Below, in pieces: positions 33,783 to 41,897 of a stretch of DNA of 64,000 bases. The DNA is from Halovenus marina (lineage in GTDB: Archaea; Halobacteriota; Halobacteria; Halobacteriales; Haloarculaceae). Under the pieces are notes generated by a model. It saw only the letters and a list, made by a program, of their open reading frames with translations. It ran no database searches and had not been told where the DNA came from. The translations under genes and the position numbers were made by a program. Every line of letters begins with the position of its first letter. Position 1 is the stretch's first letter. The stretch is taken from positions 1,736,001-1,800,000 of the forward strand of contig NZ_JBLKNZ010000001.1 in assembly GCF_051414115.1 (NCBI RefSeq). Direction: 5' to 3'.

Positions 33783-34079
33783 GTGACTCACGACGTTGTT
33801 TTGACAGAGACAGTGGTCGAAAACGCTGGAGCAGTTCGAGACAAAAGACGCCGAGCGGATCATCAACAAACTAGAGGACATCGACGATTTTCCGGATCAC
33901 TCTCTCGACCGGATGAAAGACCATCCTGGATACAGGCTCCGTGTCAGCGACTTTCACGTTCTGATCGACTGGAACAAGGACAACGAGGTGCTCTACGCCA
34001 TCGAAGCGTTCGAGCGAAAGAATACCGCGAACTCGGCAAATACCGTGAAGTCTGGGGATCCTGGCGAGATGATGAGTAA
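33783..34079 (+). pseudogene. RelE/ParE-type toxin gene, frameshifted twice
   Basis: A GTG at 33783 opens VTHDVVLTETVVE. From about 33820 the RelE-like sequence is in the next frame (TLEQFETKDAERIINKLEDI, then DHPGYRLRVSDFHVLIDW). From about 34015 it returns to the first frame (EYRELGKYREVWGSWRDDE). The composite is a full-length RelE-family mRNA-interferase-like toxin of about 98 residues. The two shifts (one extra base, one missing base) compensate but scramble 65 central residues, so no active toxin is made. It pairs with the broken antitoxin upstream. Confidence 0.7.
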
Positions 34080-34084
34080 GTAAT

Positions 34085-34348
34085 CCGATTCTCGCTGGCC
34101 TGGATGCCTGCCAAGACTCCCGGAACTAGCTCATCTGTCTCGGACAAGTACTGACGGTAAACCGATGCAATCCACTTCTGCCCCTGAATCTGGTATGATG
34201 TATCCGAGAGGTATGCGTCGAACTGGTCTGGTTCAGAGTGAATGAGTGACCTGATCGCCAAGTCCGTGGCTTCGGATGAGGCGCAATCACTTCCGACGAC
34301 GGGAGACGCGCCCAGTGGCGTGTCAGGTGATCGCTGTGCAGTGACTAA
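34085..34348 (-). other. possible gene fragment in frame after the zinc-finger stop
   Basis: The minus-strand frame running on from the zinc-finger gene's TGA stays open and reads protein-like (for example SEPDQFDAYLSDTSYQIQGQ, then QKWIASVYRQYLSETDELVP) before merging into the antisense of the broken toxin. There is no ATG start. It may be the decayed end of a longer gene, or chance. Nothing else is visible in this stretch. Confidence 0.3.
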
Positions 34349-34525
34349 TCAGTTCTGGGTAGCGAGCCGACGTTCGAACTTGACCACATGAGATGGGTGG
34401 CATGCGGCCCCGTTCTTTTCGTACACACGGCCACAGACTGGGCACATCCTCTCGACGAAGTCGGGGAGTTCCGGTTGATCCTTCTGATCACCCCCTTCTG
34501 ACTGTCCCTCAGAGTTGCTTGACAT
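34349..34525 (-). CDS. small CPxCG zinc-finger protein
   Basis: The ATG at 34525 gives 58 residues with a polar, disordered N-terminus (MSSNSEGQSEGGDQKDQ), then MCPVCGRVYEKNGAACHPSH. The CPxCG knuckle with a later CH-x-x-H could bind one zinc. Small CPxCG proteins are numerous in haloarchaea and several act in stress or surface-related regulation. Partner genes are not obvious. Confidence 0.6.
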   Translation of the reverse strand: MSSNSEGQSEGGDQKDQPELPDFVERMCPVCGRVYEKNGAACHPSHVVKFERRLATQN

Positions 34526-34723
34526 GCTGTAACTAAACCTCCGGTCAAAGTTAAAGGTCAGTCTGGAACGGGAAACAATCAACCACACTAGTTTGTACAA
34601 AAGATCAATGTAGCATAATGTTGGCTTATGAGAGACTATAAATTTTGTTAGATTATTATTTTACCGATGCGGATAATTGAAATAGTACAAGCATCCATCG
34701 TTTTGTCCACGGTCAATCCATAG
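34526..34723. other. AT-rich spacer entering the glycan island
   Basis: 198 bases with a sharp fall in GC compared with the left side. It contains several AT runs (aaattttgttagattattattttacc) but no gene or clear repeat. The zinc-finger promoter probably lies at its left end. Confidence 0.45.
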
Positions 34724-35911
34724 TTACGAGTTGTGTCCTTGTGTCTGTGAGGTACAGAGTTCAGTCACGAGCGATCTGATTGATCTTGTGAATTGGTCTG
34801 TCGAGTACTCTGTAACCGTTGATTCAAGATCTGATTTCAGATTCTGCTGTAATCCACCGTCAGACATTACTTTCGTTATCTTTTGAACCGCATCATCGAC
34901 ACTCTCGTACTTTAGTTCCTGTCTATCATTTACGATTTCAGTTTGACCTCCACCATCCGGGACAAATGGAATAGTTCCCCCTGCGACCATCTCTGCAACC
35001 GCTATCCCAAAGTGTTCATTCTTCCGACCGTGCAGTCCATACTGGTGTTGTTCAATAAGATCTACTAGCTGATCTCGATTCACATATCCTTCAAGGTGGA
35101 TATAGTCTCGGTTGCTCGCCGCGTCACGAACGCGTTCGTAGTACGACTGGCTTCCCACTCCACCAACGATGTGAAGATGAGTGTCGATCCCTTGATCCCG
35201 CAACTCATCTAAGATTTCAATCAGCTCCAATTGACGCTTAGACTCGTGAATAGCGCCCACAGTGACGAAGCCTGTTTCTTGATTATCCCTGTTTGGGTCA
35301 AAGTCTCCGACGTTTACTGGTGGATAGACAACCTCTACTGGATGATCATAGGAGCGCTGGACGATCTCTCGTGTCCACTGGGAGTTTGTGACCAAGGTCG
35401 TCGAGGAGTCGAAGCTTCTCGCACCGGCGACGGATCTACAGACTCTTCGGTATAGTCGGTACGGTAGCGATGGAGCCCACGTTTCGTACTCAGATCCGGT
35501 GCTTCCGGTATATGTCGGAAAGTGAATATATTGTAATGAGGGACCATCGACAAAAAACTCGTTTGCTGTACTGATCAAGAGGTCATGAACAAGTTCCGAC
35601 GCGCGTACACGCCGTTGTATGAATGCCGACTTGAGAGCATCTAGGTGCAAATCAGTCTGGAACCACTCGCTAGCCACATTCGCAAGGGTTTCGATCGCGG
35701 AGACTGGTAGAGATGATATGGGTTTGACCGTCAAATCGTCGTCGGAAACTGTTACGCCGTACTGTCGGCTCAGTGTCTCAAAATCGGGGTCACTTGCAGT
35801 ATAGAGTGTGACGCTGTGATCATCAACAAGTGCATCAAGGACATAGAGTGCGACCGTTTCGCCTCCACCCCCACGGGTGATATCGGGGTGAAAGACTGCG
35901 ATATCTGCCAT
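34724..35911 (-). CDS. GT4-family glycosyltransferase
   Basis: The 395-residue GT-B enzyme has the N-terminal GGGGETVALYVLDAL acceptor-side loop, GFVTVGAIHESKRQLELIE at the start of the C-terminal domain, and the donor-binding YGLHGRKNEHFGIAVAEM with GGTIPFVPDGGGQTEIV. ALG11-type mannosyltransferases share this layout. It is closely related to the GT4 at 38399 (same motifs in the same spacing), so the two are probably paralogues within one glycan operon. It should act on the cytoplasmic face on a lipid-linked glycan. Confidence 0.87.
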   Translation of the reverse strand: MADIAVFHPDITRGGGGETVALYVLDALVDDHSVTLYTASDPDFETLSRQYGVTVSDDDLTVKPISSLPVSAIETLANVASEWFQTDLHLDALKSAFIQRRVRASELVHDLLISTANEFFVDGPSLQYIHFPTYTGSTGSEYETWAPSLPYRLYRRVCRSVAGARSFDSSTTLVTNSQWTREIVQRSYDHPVEVVYPPVNVGDFDPNRDNQETGFVTVGAIHESKRQLELIEILDELRDQGIDTHLHIVGGVGSQSYYERVRDAASNRDYIHLEGYVNRDQLVDLIEQHQYGLHGRKNEHFGIAVAEMVAGGTIPFVPDGGGQTEIVNDRQELKYESVDDAVQKITKVMSDGGLQQNLKSDLESTVTEYSTDQFTRSIRSLVTELCTSQTQGHNS

Positions 35912-35967
35912 CTGTTACGCCGTTTTCCCCCATATCCCATTAGCCCTTGTGAAGTGCGTCGTGAGCC

Positions 35968-37074
35968 TCATTCTGGATCATAGTATAGGGTGATATCGGA
36001 TATCGTCGGCGTTTTCGTTTCAGAACTGGTGTGCAGGGTTACTCGGTAACGGATGTATCTGCTGTCTGGAAGTTGCTCTATCCGGTCATAGTAGATCCAT
36101 TTCCCCGATTGATTCGTTGCAAAATCCACATCATATGACGTCCCCGATGGCGTTTCCCCTACTATCTCAGCGGCAGTCCATGAGACACTTGAACCAGCAT
36201 CAATCGGATCTGAAACATATGTTCCCATTCGCTGGTATTGTCCAATCTGTTGGACCCGAATACGGTAAACGATCAAGTCACCCGACCCACCCTTATCATT
36301 ATTCTTGAACCATATTCTGTAGGAGGTTTGTGGCGGCATAGTCTGTCCATCCTCCTGCCTAAGCGACGCGATTTGCGTCGAATTACGGAATGCAGTTATC
36401 CGGTTTTCGTGAAGATTTACTCGCAGTTCACCGTGCCATGGGCGCGACCAATTGATTGGACGGCCATCGAAATCGTCCCAACACTGCTCATTGGTGAGAA
36501 AGTTACGATAAGATAGCTGATCTCGGTTAAACGGAGTATCCGTACTTGCGCCACAACTATCCTCTGGGTTGTCCGGATTCTTTGATGCGCCTCCCATGTC
36601 GTACATTACAAAGAAATTCTCTTCCATATCCGAACCATTCAAAAAGAAGAATTCCTGAGTATTCACTCCTTCAGAGCCCGGTGAACGAGCGACAAAATCT
36701 AATTCCAGAGCAGAGGCTTCTGTGAAATCAAACCGCTTGTGAGTTGTGAAACCGACAGAATCACCATTACTTGTCGTTACGAGTTGTATCGATCCTTGCC
36801 TAGTTTGGAGAGATCAATTTCCTCGGGTCGAAACAGTCCATCGAGATCGGTTGATGGAATGTGATTGTGAGAAATCTTCAGAGAAAAGAATTTGATAATC
36901 TAAACTAAGATTTCCTGTTGTGGTTACTGTAGATCTATTGTGTTTGCCCTGGCTATAGTCAGAAATAGTTATATCAACGTGAGAATTAGATATGCGATAT
37001 AGACTTGGGACAGCAATAATAAGCAGTAGCAGGACGAGAAACGCCATCCAGACAGTATTTGTAGGTTTCGTCAT
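35968..37074 (-). pseudogene. exported/membrane-anchored beta-rich protein, interrupted by an in-frame TGA
   Basis: From the ATG at 37074 the frame encodes an N-terminal membrane helix (VWMAFLVLLLLIIAVPSLY) and an extracellular domain to TGA at 36814-36816. It then continues in the same frame without another stop for 282 codons to 35968. The 49 codons between TGA and the next start-like codon read coherently (SLQTRQGSIQLVTTSNGDSV, then GFTTHKRFDFTEASALELDF), like a laminin-G or glycosidase-type beta-sandwich. The gene is therefore one 368-codon frame with a nonsense codon. It lies between two glycosyltransferase-island genes. Confidence 0.65.
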
Positions 37075-37086
37075 TATATCTGATAT

Positions 37087-38406
37087 TTATGACTTGTTAT
37101 ACTCTTGTTCAGAGACTTGGTCCTGATTTGAAACTGTACTCAAGAACTCCCGAACAAATATTGAAAGAACTATCGGTGGTAGAATTACGATCATAAAATT
37201 TCGGAATACCCATCCAATACTCGTTGGGATAATTGCAAGCATAATGAACAGTATTGCTGGGTAAAGTCCTTGGGCGAGATCGTTATTTGATTCAATGAGG
37301 GTAGATCGAATGGACTTAAGCAATAATCCATATATGGGCGCAAATAATAACACTCCTATAATACCATAATTTAGATATAGCTCTGCAATGACTGTTCCGC
37401 CAATTGCCAAACCAGATGTATTCGTTCCAGTTACAATCAGATCTATTTGATTTCCGAGGCCCGTTATTCCATTGTCGAACCACATTCCTCCGTAAAAGAG
37501 AGAAGTACCAAATTGAAGTGATTGTTCAACAGGAACTGAATTAATAACAGCAATTAACGGCTCAAAGCGCACACGATATATAATTCCGTTCATCAATAAT
37601 TGGATGCTCGTATCCCCACTACCTATAATATGTTCTACAAAAGAAAAACCGCCGATACCAATAACTCCAAGCGCAGCAATTATTCCCACTTGTTTCATTT
37701 CAAACCTGTATATGCGATAATGAGTGTACAGGAGAAGGAATGCGATAGGATAACCAGCTTTCAATCGACTTCGAAAGGAGAGCGTTGCAACAATAACAGC
37801 TAATACGATACCAGTGACGATGAATAAAAACCTCTGTCTATAGCTATTATATATACCCTTGTAGAGTTCGTGAGCTGAAGAAACCACCAACGGTAGTCCT
37901 CCCCAAAGTCCAGTCCATGCGAGTATTTTGTATCGTTGAGTATTTGGTACCATCTGGAACTGAGTGCGATTCACGGTGAATAATCGGATGAATCCGCCAT
38001 TGAGCCAGACAAATAAAAGATAGCCAACAAGACCGAGAACTATCCAAAAAACACCGGCATAGAATAAATAGCGGAAATCTGCCGAACTGGTGTTAATTCC
38101 AACTCCACGAAGTTTCAGTTTTGGAGACCGTAAGTAGGAATTGATGACAAGGATGAAAAACAGGAGCACAACTAACGACGCGATCAAAAAGTCCCTATTT
38201 GGGACATTATCGAGCCACACCCAATCCCCTGTAATAAATAAATAGATCCCTGGTATAAGATAGAAATATATAGCCAATAATGTAAATAAGAGAATTGGGT
38301 CAAATGGATCCTCTTGATTTCGAATGTAAAACCAAACTCGTAGGATAAAAAGAGCGGATAGAATTATAATACCGACAGATAGAGCTATATAAGCGGAATT
38401 AAGCAT
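37087..38406 (-). CDS. Wzy-like oligosaccharide repeat-unit polymerase
   Basis: The 439-residue protein has about 11-12 hydrophobic segments, starting LNSAYIALSVGIIILSALFI, and large loops. This is the look of O-antigen polymerase/oligosaccharide repeat-unit polymerases, which have few conserved residues. Position beside GT4 enzymes and upstream of a Wzx-type flippase supports the assignment. It overlaps the next upstream gene by eight bases. Codon choice is AT-rich. Confidence 0.7.
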   Translation of the reverse strand: MLNSAYIALSVGIIILSALFILRVWFYIRNQEDPFDPILLFTLLAIYFYLIPGIYLFITGDWVWLDNVPNRDFLIASLVVLLFFILVINSYLRSPKLKLRGVGINTSSADFRYLFYAGVFWIVLGLVGYLLFVWLNGGFIRLFTVNRTQFQMVPNTQRYKILAWTGLWGGLPLVVSSAHELYKGIYNSYRQRFLFIVTGIVLAVIVATLSFRSRLKAGYPIAFLLLYTHYRIYRFEMKQVGIIAALGVIGIGGFSFVEHIIGSGDTSIQLLMNGIIYRVRFEPLIAVINSVPVEQSLQFGTSLFYGGMWFDNGITGLGNQIDLIVTGTNTSGLAIGGTVIAELYLNYGIIGVLLFAPIYGLLLKSIRSTLIESNNDLAQGLYPAILFIMLAIIPTSIGWVFRNFMIVILPPIVLSIFVREFLSTVSNQDQVSEQEYNKS

Positions 38407-39607
38407 TTTTATCAGGATTTATTTCCTCTGATACGATATTTCTAATCTGCTGTTGGAACGTTTGTTTACTAAACCGATGCACTGATTCCGTTAGCATTTT
38501 AGCGAGTTCCTGTTGTAGACTACTATCTCCAATTACTTTCTTAGCTTTCTGCACTGCTTCTTCGACATCGTCGTAGATAAGTCGATCATCGTTTAGTACA
38601 ATATCGGTTTGCCCACCGCTATTATGGACAAATGGGATAGTTCCACCTGCAATCATTTCTGCGACGACCATACCAAAGTGTTCGAATTCCTTTCCGTGAA
38701 TCCCGTACTTATGTTGTTGTATTCTTTCAATTAAATCTTTTCGATTACATTCACCATCTAGATATACATAATCACGTTCAGCTGCATATTGTTCGACTTG
38801 ATCAGAGTATTCGGTATCCTCCTTCGGACCAATGACGTGAATATGGATATCGTTGTTGTATTCGTGCAACCTTTCAATTACTTTAATTGACCTAAGAATA
38901 CGTTTCTCAGGAGATAATCGACCGATCATAACAAATCCGCTCTCACGTTGCTCCCAAGCTGGGTTTGAGAACTCGTCTACCTCAATAGGTGGATATACAA
39001 CTTCTGTCTCAGTATTATAGATCTCCTCTATTAAATTCGCAGTCCAATCAGAGTTAGTGAGCAAGCGACTCTGACGAACTCGTTCTGTGGAGAATCCGGA
39101 GATTATATTACACATATGATCATATACTTCATATAATGCGGAAGTATTACCTCGATATCCCGGAATGGCTTCTCTCCCGCCTTTCTTGATCAACCCTCTA
39201 GTGGGAATATGGATATACTGTAGTGCCTTTGTGTTGAATCCGATCTCGTCTCGCGTCGATATGACAAGATCATATGCGTTTTGAACGTTTCTAGCGTGCC
39301 GGTACAAAAGACTGTACTGAAAAGCCGCCAAACCAATATTAATCGGAAGAGATGATGAAGCCCATTTGGCAGACCGCATTGCGGCATCAGTCGGTTTTTT
39401 AATTTTAACATCGCTCACAGAGGTTCCGAAAAATTTGTTTAATTCGGTGAAGTCAGGAGTTGTCGTTGTTAGTAGTATAACATTATATGATTTTTGAAGT
39501 GCCTCAAGGATGTTCATGCAAACTGCTTCGCCTCCGCCTTTCATCATCAAATCAGGATGAACGATAGCGATCTCAGTCGTTGATTTGTCACTGGAATTCA
39601 AATGCAT
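38399..39607 (-). CDS. GT4-family glycosyltransferase
   Basis: The 402-residue enzyme has GGGEAVCMNILEAL near the N-terminus, GFVMIGRLSPEKRILRSIKV starting the C-terminal Rossmann domain, and KYGIHGKEFEHFGMVVAEM followed by GGTIPFVHNSGGQTDIV. It is paralogous to the enzyme at 34724. It probably adds a hexose to a lipid-linked oligosaccharide from a nucleotide or dolichol-phosphate donor. It is the first gene of the minus-strand glycan operon and is divergent from the sulfatase-like gene, 47 bases away. Confidence 0.87.
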   Translation of the reverse strand: MHLNSSDKSTTEIAIVHPDLMMKGGGEAVCMNILEALQKSYNVILLTTTTPDFTELNKFFGTSVSDVKIKKPTDAAMRSAKWASSSLPINIGLAAFQYSLLYRHARNVQNAYDLVISTRDEIGFNTKALQYIHIPTRGLIKKGGREAIPGYRGNTSALYEVYDHMCNIISGFSTERVRQSRLLTNSDWTANLIEEIYNTETEVVYPPIEVDEFSNPAWEQRESGFVMIGRLSPEKRILRSIKVIERLHEYNNDIHIHVIGPKEDTEYSDQVEQYAAERDYVYLDGECNRKDLIERIQQHKYGIHGKEFEHFGMVVAEMIAGGTIPFVHNSGGQTDIVLNDDRLIYDDVEEAVQKAKKVIGDSSLQQELAKMLTESVHRFSKQTFQQQIRNIVSEEINPDKNA

Positions 39608-39654
39608 AGTTTTCCGCTTGATTATTATATCGGGGCCGACTTAGACCTGCTATA

Positions 39655-41007
39655 ATGACTAAGCACGCCCGACCAAGTATTGCTCTTGTGGTTTTAGATA
39701 CGCTTCGGAAGGATCATTTTGACCGGTACTTTGATTGGCTACCTGGTCGGCGATATGAGCGAGCTTACTCTACATCTCAGTGGACTGTTCCCGCTCATGC
39801 CTCCCTTTTTACTGGAGAGTATTCAAGCGAAATTGGAGTCAATTCTAATCAATTATACTTTGACTGTGATCGAAGCTCCTTAGCTCAGATTCTCTCATCA
39901 AAAGGCTACACTACGCGAGGATTTAGTGCAAACCCGAATGTATCGTCTCATTTCTGTTTTGATAGAGGATTTGACTCTTTTGATTCACCACCAGAGTTTA
40001 GCCATCTGAACTCAGATCAGATCATCAACTGGAAATCCTTTGTTGAAGAATTACCGTATTCTGGACTTTTAATGTATGCACACGGTGTAAAGAGATCCAT
40101 TTTTGGTGATTGGAACACAATTGATTCGATCAAGTCTGGTATTAACCAGGTTTTGAGCAAGGATTCGTACACAAATCCGGGGGGATCTGATAAAGCAATA
40201 GATTGGTTGGCAAACCAGAATGGGGACGAGGCGGAATTTTTGTTTATAAATCTCATGGAGGCTCATGAACCATATAACCCCCCCAAAGAGTATATGCAAG
40301 GTGATCCGCCAGACCTGACCACCTCAATTGGGGATCTATCATTTAATAACGGTTCTGCCGGCAGCACTAACCAGGATCAAATTCAGCAGGCCTATGACAG
40401 CTGTGTTCGCTATCTCTCTGACCAGTATCAAGAGCTATTCGCCGAATTGTCGGACTCATTCGACTACATAATCACACTCGCTGACCACGGAGAAATGCTG
40501 GGCGAACATGATGCATGGGGTCACGAACACGGCGTATATCCGGAGCTAATTCACGTCCCATTGGTTATATCAGGTAAAGGACTCTCAGGGAGATGTGATA
40601 ACGTCGTGAGTCTCGTGGATGTCTACACAACTATTCTCGAATTAGCTGGTATTGATCATAGCCATACGCCACGAGGGCAAAGTCTTCTCAATACTGATAA
40701 AGAACGGGATATTCTTGCTGAGTACACTGGGCTCACTCCATGGAGTGAGGAACGCCTCCAAGAGAGTGATTATTCGGATAGTCTAGTAGACAAGTATGAC
40801 GAGAAACTATACGGAGTTGCTACCCACGACGGTTCTTACGCGTACCAAACTATTGAAGGAACCACCGTAATTGGTGAAGAGATAGACGATCCAGAAGAAC
40901 GCATCCAGCGTATTGTCCGTGATCTTGATACACGTGATGTTGAGGATCAAGATGACGAAATTCCCGACGATGTGCGGCAGCAGCTGAAGGACCTAGGGTA
41001 CGCCTGA
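39655..41007 (+). CDS. sulfatase-like alkaline-phosphatase-superfamily enzyme with threonine nucleophile position
   Basis: The 450-residue protein has the metal site VVLDTLRKDHF (Asp15), HEPYNPP, and the ADHGEMLGEHDAWGHEHG metal motif. At the position of formylglycine (CxPxR) it reads Thr44-Val-Pro-Ala-His48. It therefore cannot be a formylglycine sulfatase. Threonine at this site is typical of phosphoethanolamine/phosphoglycerol transferases and phosphodiesterases in the superfamily. No signal peptide is visible. It likely modifies the glycan or a precursor. TATA-like attattatat lies about 28 bases upstream. Confidence 0.8.
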   Translation: MTKHARPSIALVVLDTLRKDHFDRYFDWLPGRRYERAYSTSQWTVPAHASLFTGEYSSEIGVNSNQLYFDCDRSSLAQILSSKGYTTRGFSANPNVSSHFCFDRGFDSFDSPPEFSHLNSDQIINWKSFVEELPYSGLLMYAHGVKRSIFGDWNTIDSIKSGINQVLSKDSYTNPGGSDKAIDWLANQNGDEAEFLFINLMEAHEPYNPPKEYMQGDPPDLTTSIGDLSFNNGSAGSTNQDQIQQAYDSCVRYLSDQYQELFAELSDSFDYIITLADHGEMLGEHDAWGHEHGVYPELIHVPLVISGKGLSGRCDNVVSLVDVYTTILELAGIDHSHTPRGQSLLNTDKERDILAEYTGLTPWSEERLQESDYSDSLVDKYDEKLYGVATHDGSYAYQTIEGTTVIGEEIDDPEERIQRIVRDLDTRDVEDQDDEIPDDVRQQLKDLGYA

Positions 41008-41089
41008 ATGAGAAAACCACCATACATTGTTTATTTGAACTGTCCGAACTCCGTCAATCATTCAGAGATAAGTATCTGGACCCGATCTT

Positions 41090-41878
41090 ATGGATTACAT
41101 GCTCGATAAGTTGATATCCACATATCGTCAGAGAGGTGCGTCAGCGACAATACGTTCTGCAATACAAAAGGGCACAAAAAATATCTCCCAAACCTTTTGG
41201 CGGACCCCATTAGTTCATAGTATTTCGAAACGGAGATCGAAATCACGATTAAAATCACGAATGAAAAATGAACAACGAGATTCTTTAAATAGCATTTACC
41301 AAACACTAGAAAATTATGAAGGATTTGGACTTTATAACTCTATCAAACCCCTCCAGAATCCAACAGAGCACCGGCAATTAATACACACAGTAAACGACCG
41401 AAAGCCTGAAACAATTCTTGAGATCGGCACTGCAAACGGAGGTTCACTATATCCTTGGTGCCGTTATATAGATGGAGTAAACCGTGTTATTGCAGTAGAT
41501 ATTAATTTTTGGGGAAGAGATCCAGATTTCTACAACACCTTCGTATCTGAAACTGGTCGAAAATTCGATTCGTATATGGGAAATTCGCATTCAGAAGAGT
41601 TACTTAAGCAGATAGCTCAAGATCTGGACACGAAGATGGATTTCCTTTTTATAGATGGAGACCATTCATATGAAGGCGTCAAGAAAGACTTTCAGTTGTA
41701 TTCAAAACTCGTTTCGTCCGGTGGTCTTGTTGCCTTCCATGATATTCGTGGCGATCATGAACGCTGTGGTGTTGGTACTTTATGGAATGAACTGAAGTCT
41801 GATCATTCGACACAAGAGTTCCATGATTCTAATGGACCAGACGAATGGGGCGGAATCGGTGTACTAACGTTAGAGTAG
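41090..41878 (+). CDS. class I SAM-dependent methyltransferase (Methyltransf_24/CmcI-like)
   Basis: The 262-residue protein has the SAM-binding ILEIGTANGGSLYPW (near residue 107), the acidic strand VIAVDINFWG, and FLFIDGDHSYEGVKKDFQLY with FHDIRGD. This resembles cephalosporin-hydroxylase-like methyltransferases, often found in glycan clusters as sugar O-methyltransferases. The first 80 residues are basic and helical. It is on the same strand as the sulfatase-like gene and the flippase gene, 83 bases after the former. Confidence 0.8.
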   Translation: MDYMLDKLISTYRQRGASATIRSAIQKGTKNISQTFWRTPLVHSISKRRSKSRLKSRMKNEQRDSLNSIYQTLENYEGFGLYNSIKPLQNPTEHRQLIHTVNDRKPETILEIGTANGGSLYPWCRYIDGVNRVIAVDINFWGRDPDFYNTFVSETGRKFDSYMGNSHSEELLKQIAQDLDTKMDFLFIDGDHSYEGVKKDFQLYSKLVSSGGLVAFHDIRGDHERCGVGTLWNELKSDHSTQEFHDSNGPDEWGGIGVLTLE

Positions 41879-41897
41879 TAGTATATTTCTTTAAATA

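Noticed and set aside
33390..36816. The in-frame TGA codons as selenocysteine or other recoding
   Set aside because: Haloarchaea are not known to use selenocysteine, no SECIS-like structure is evident, and the genes lie in a decaying region, so nonsense mutation is simpler.
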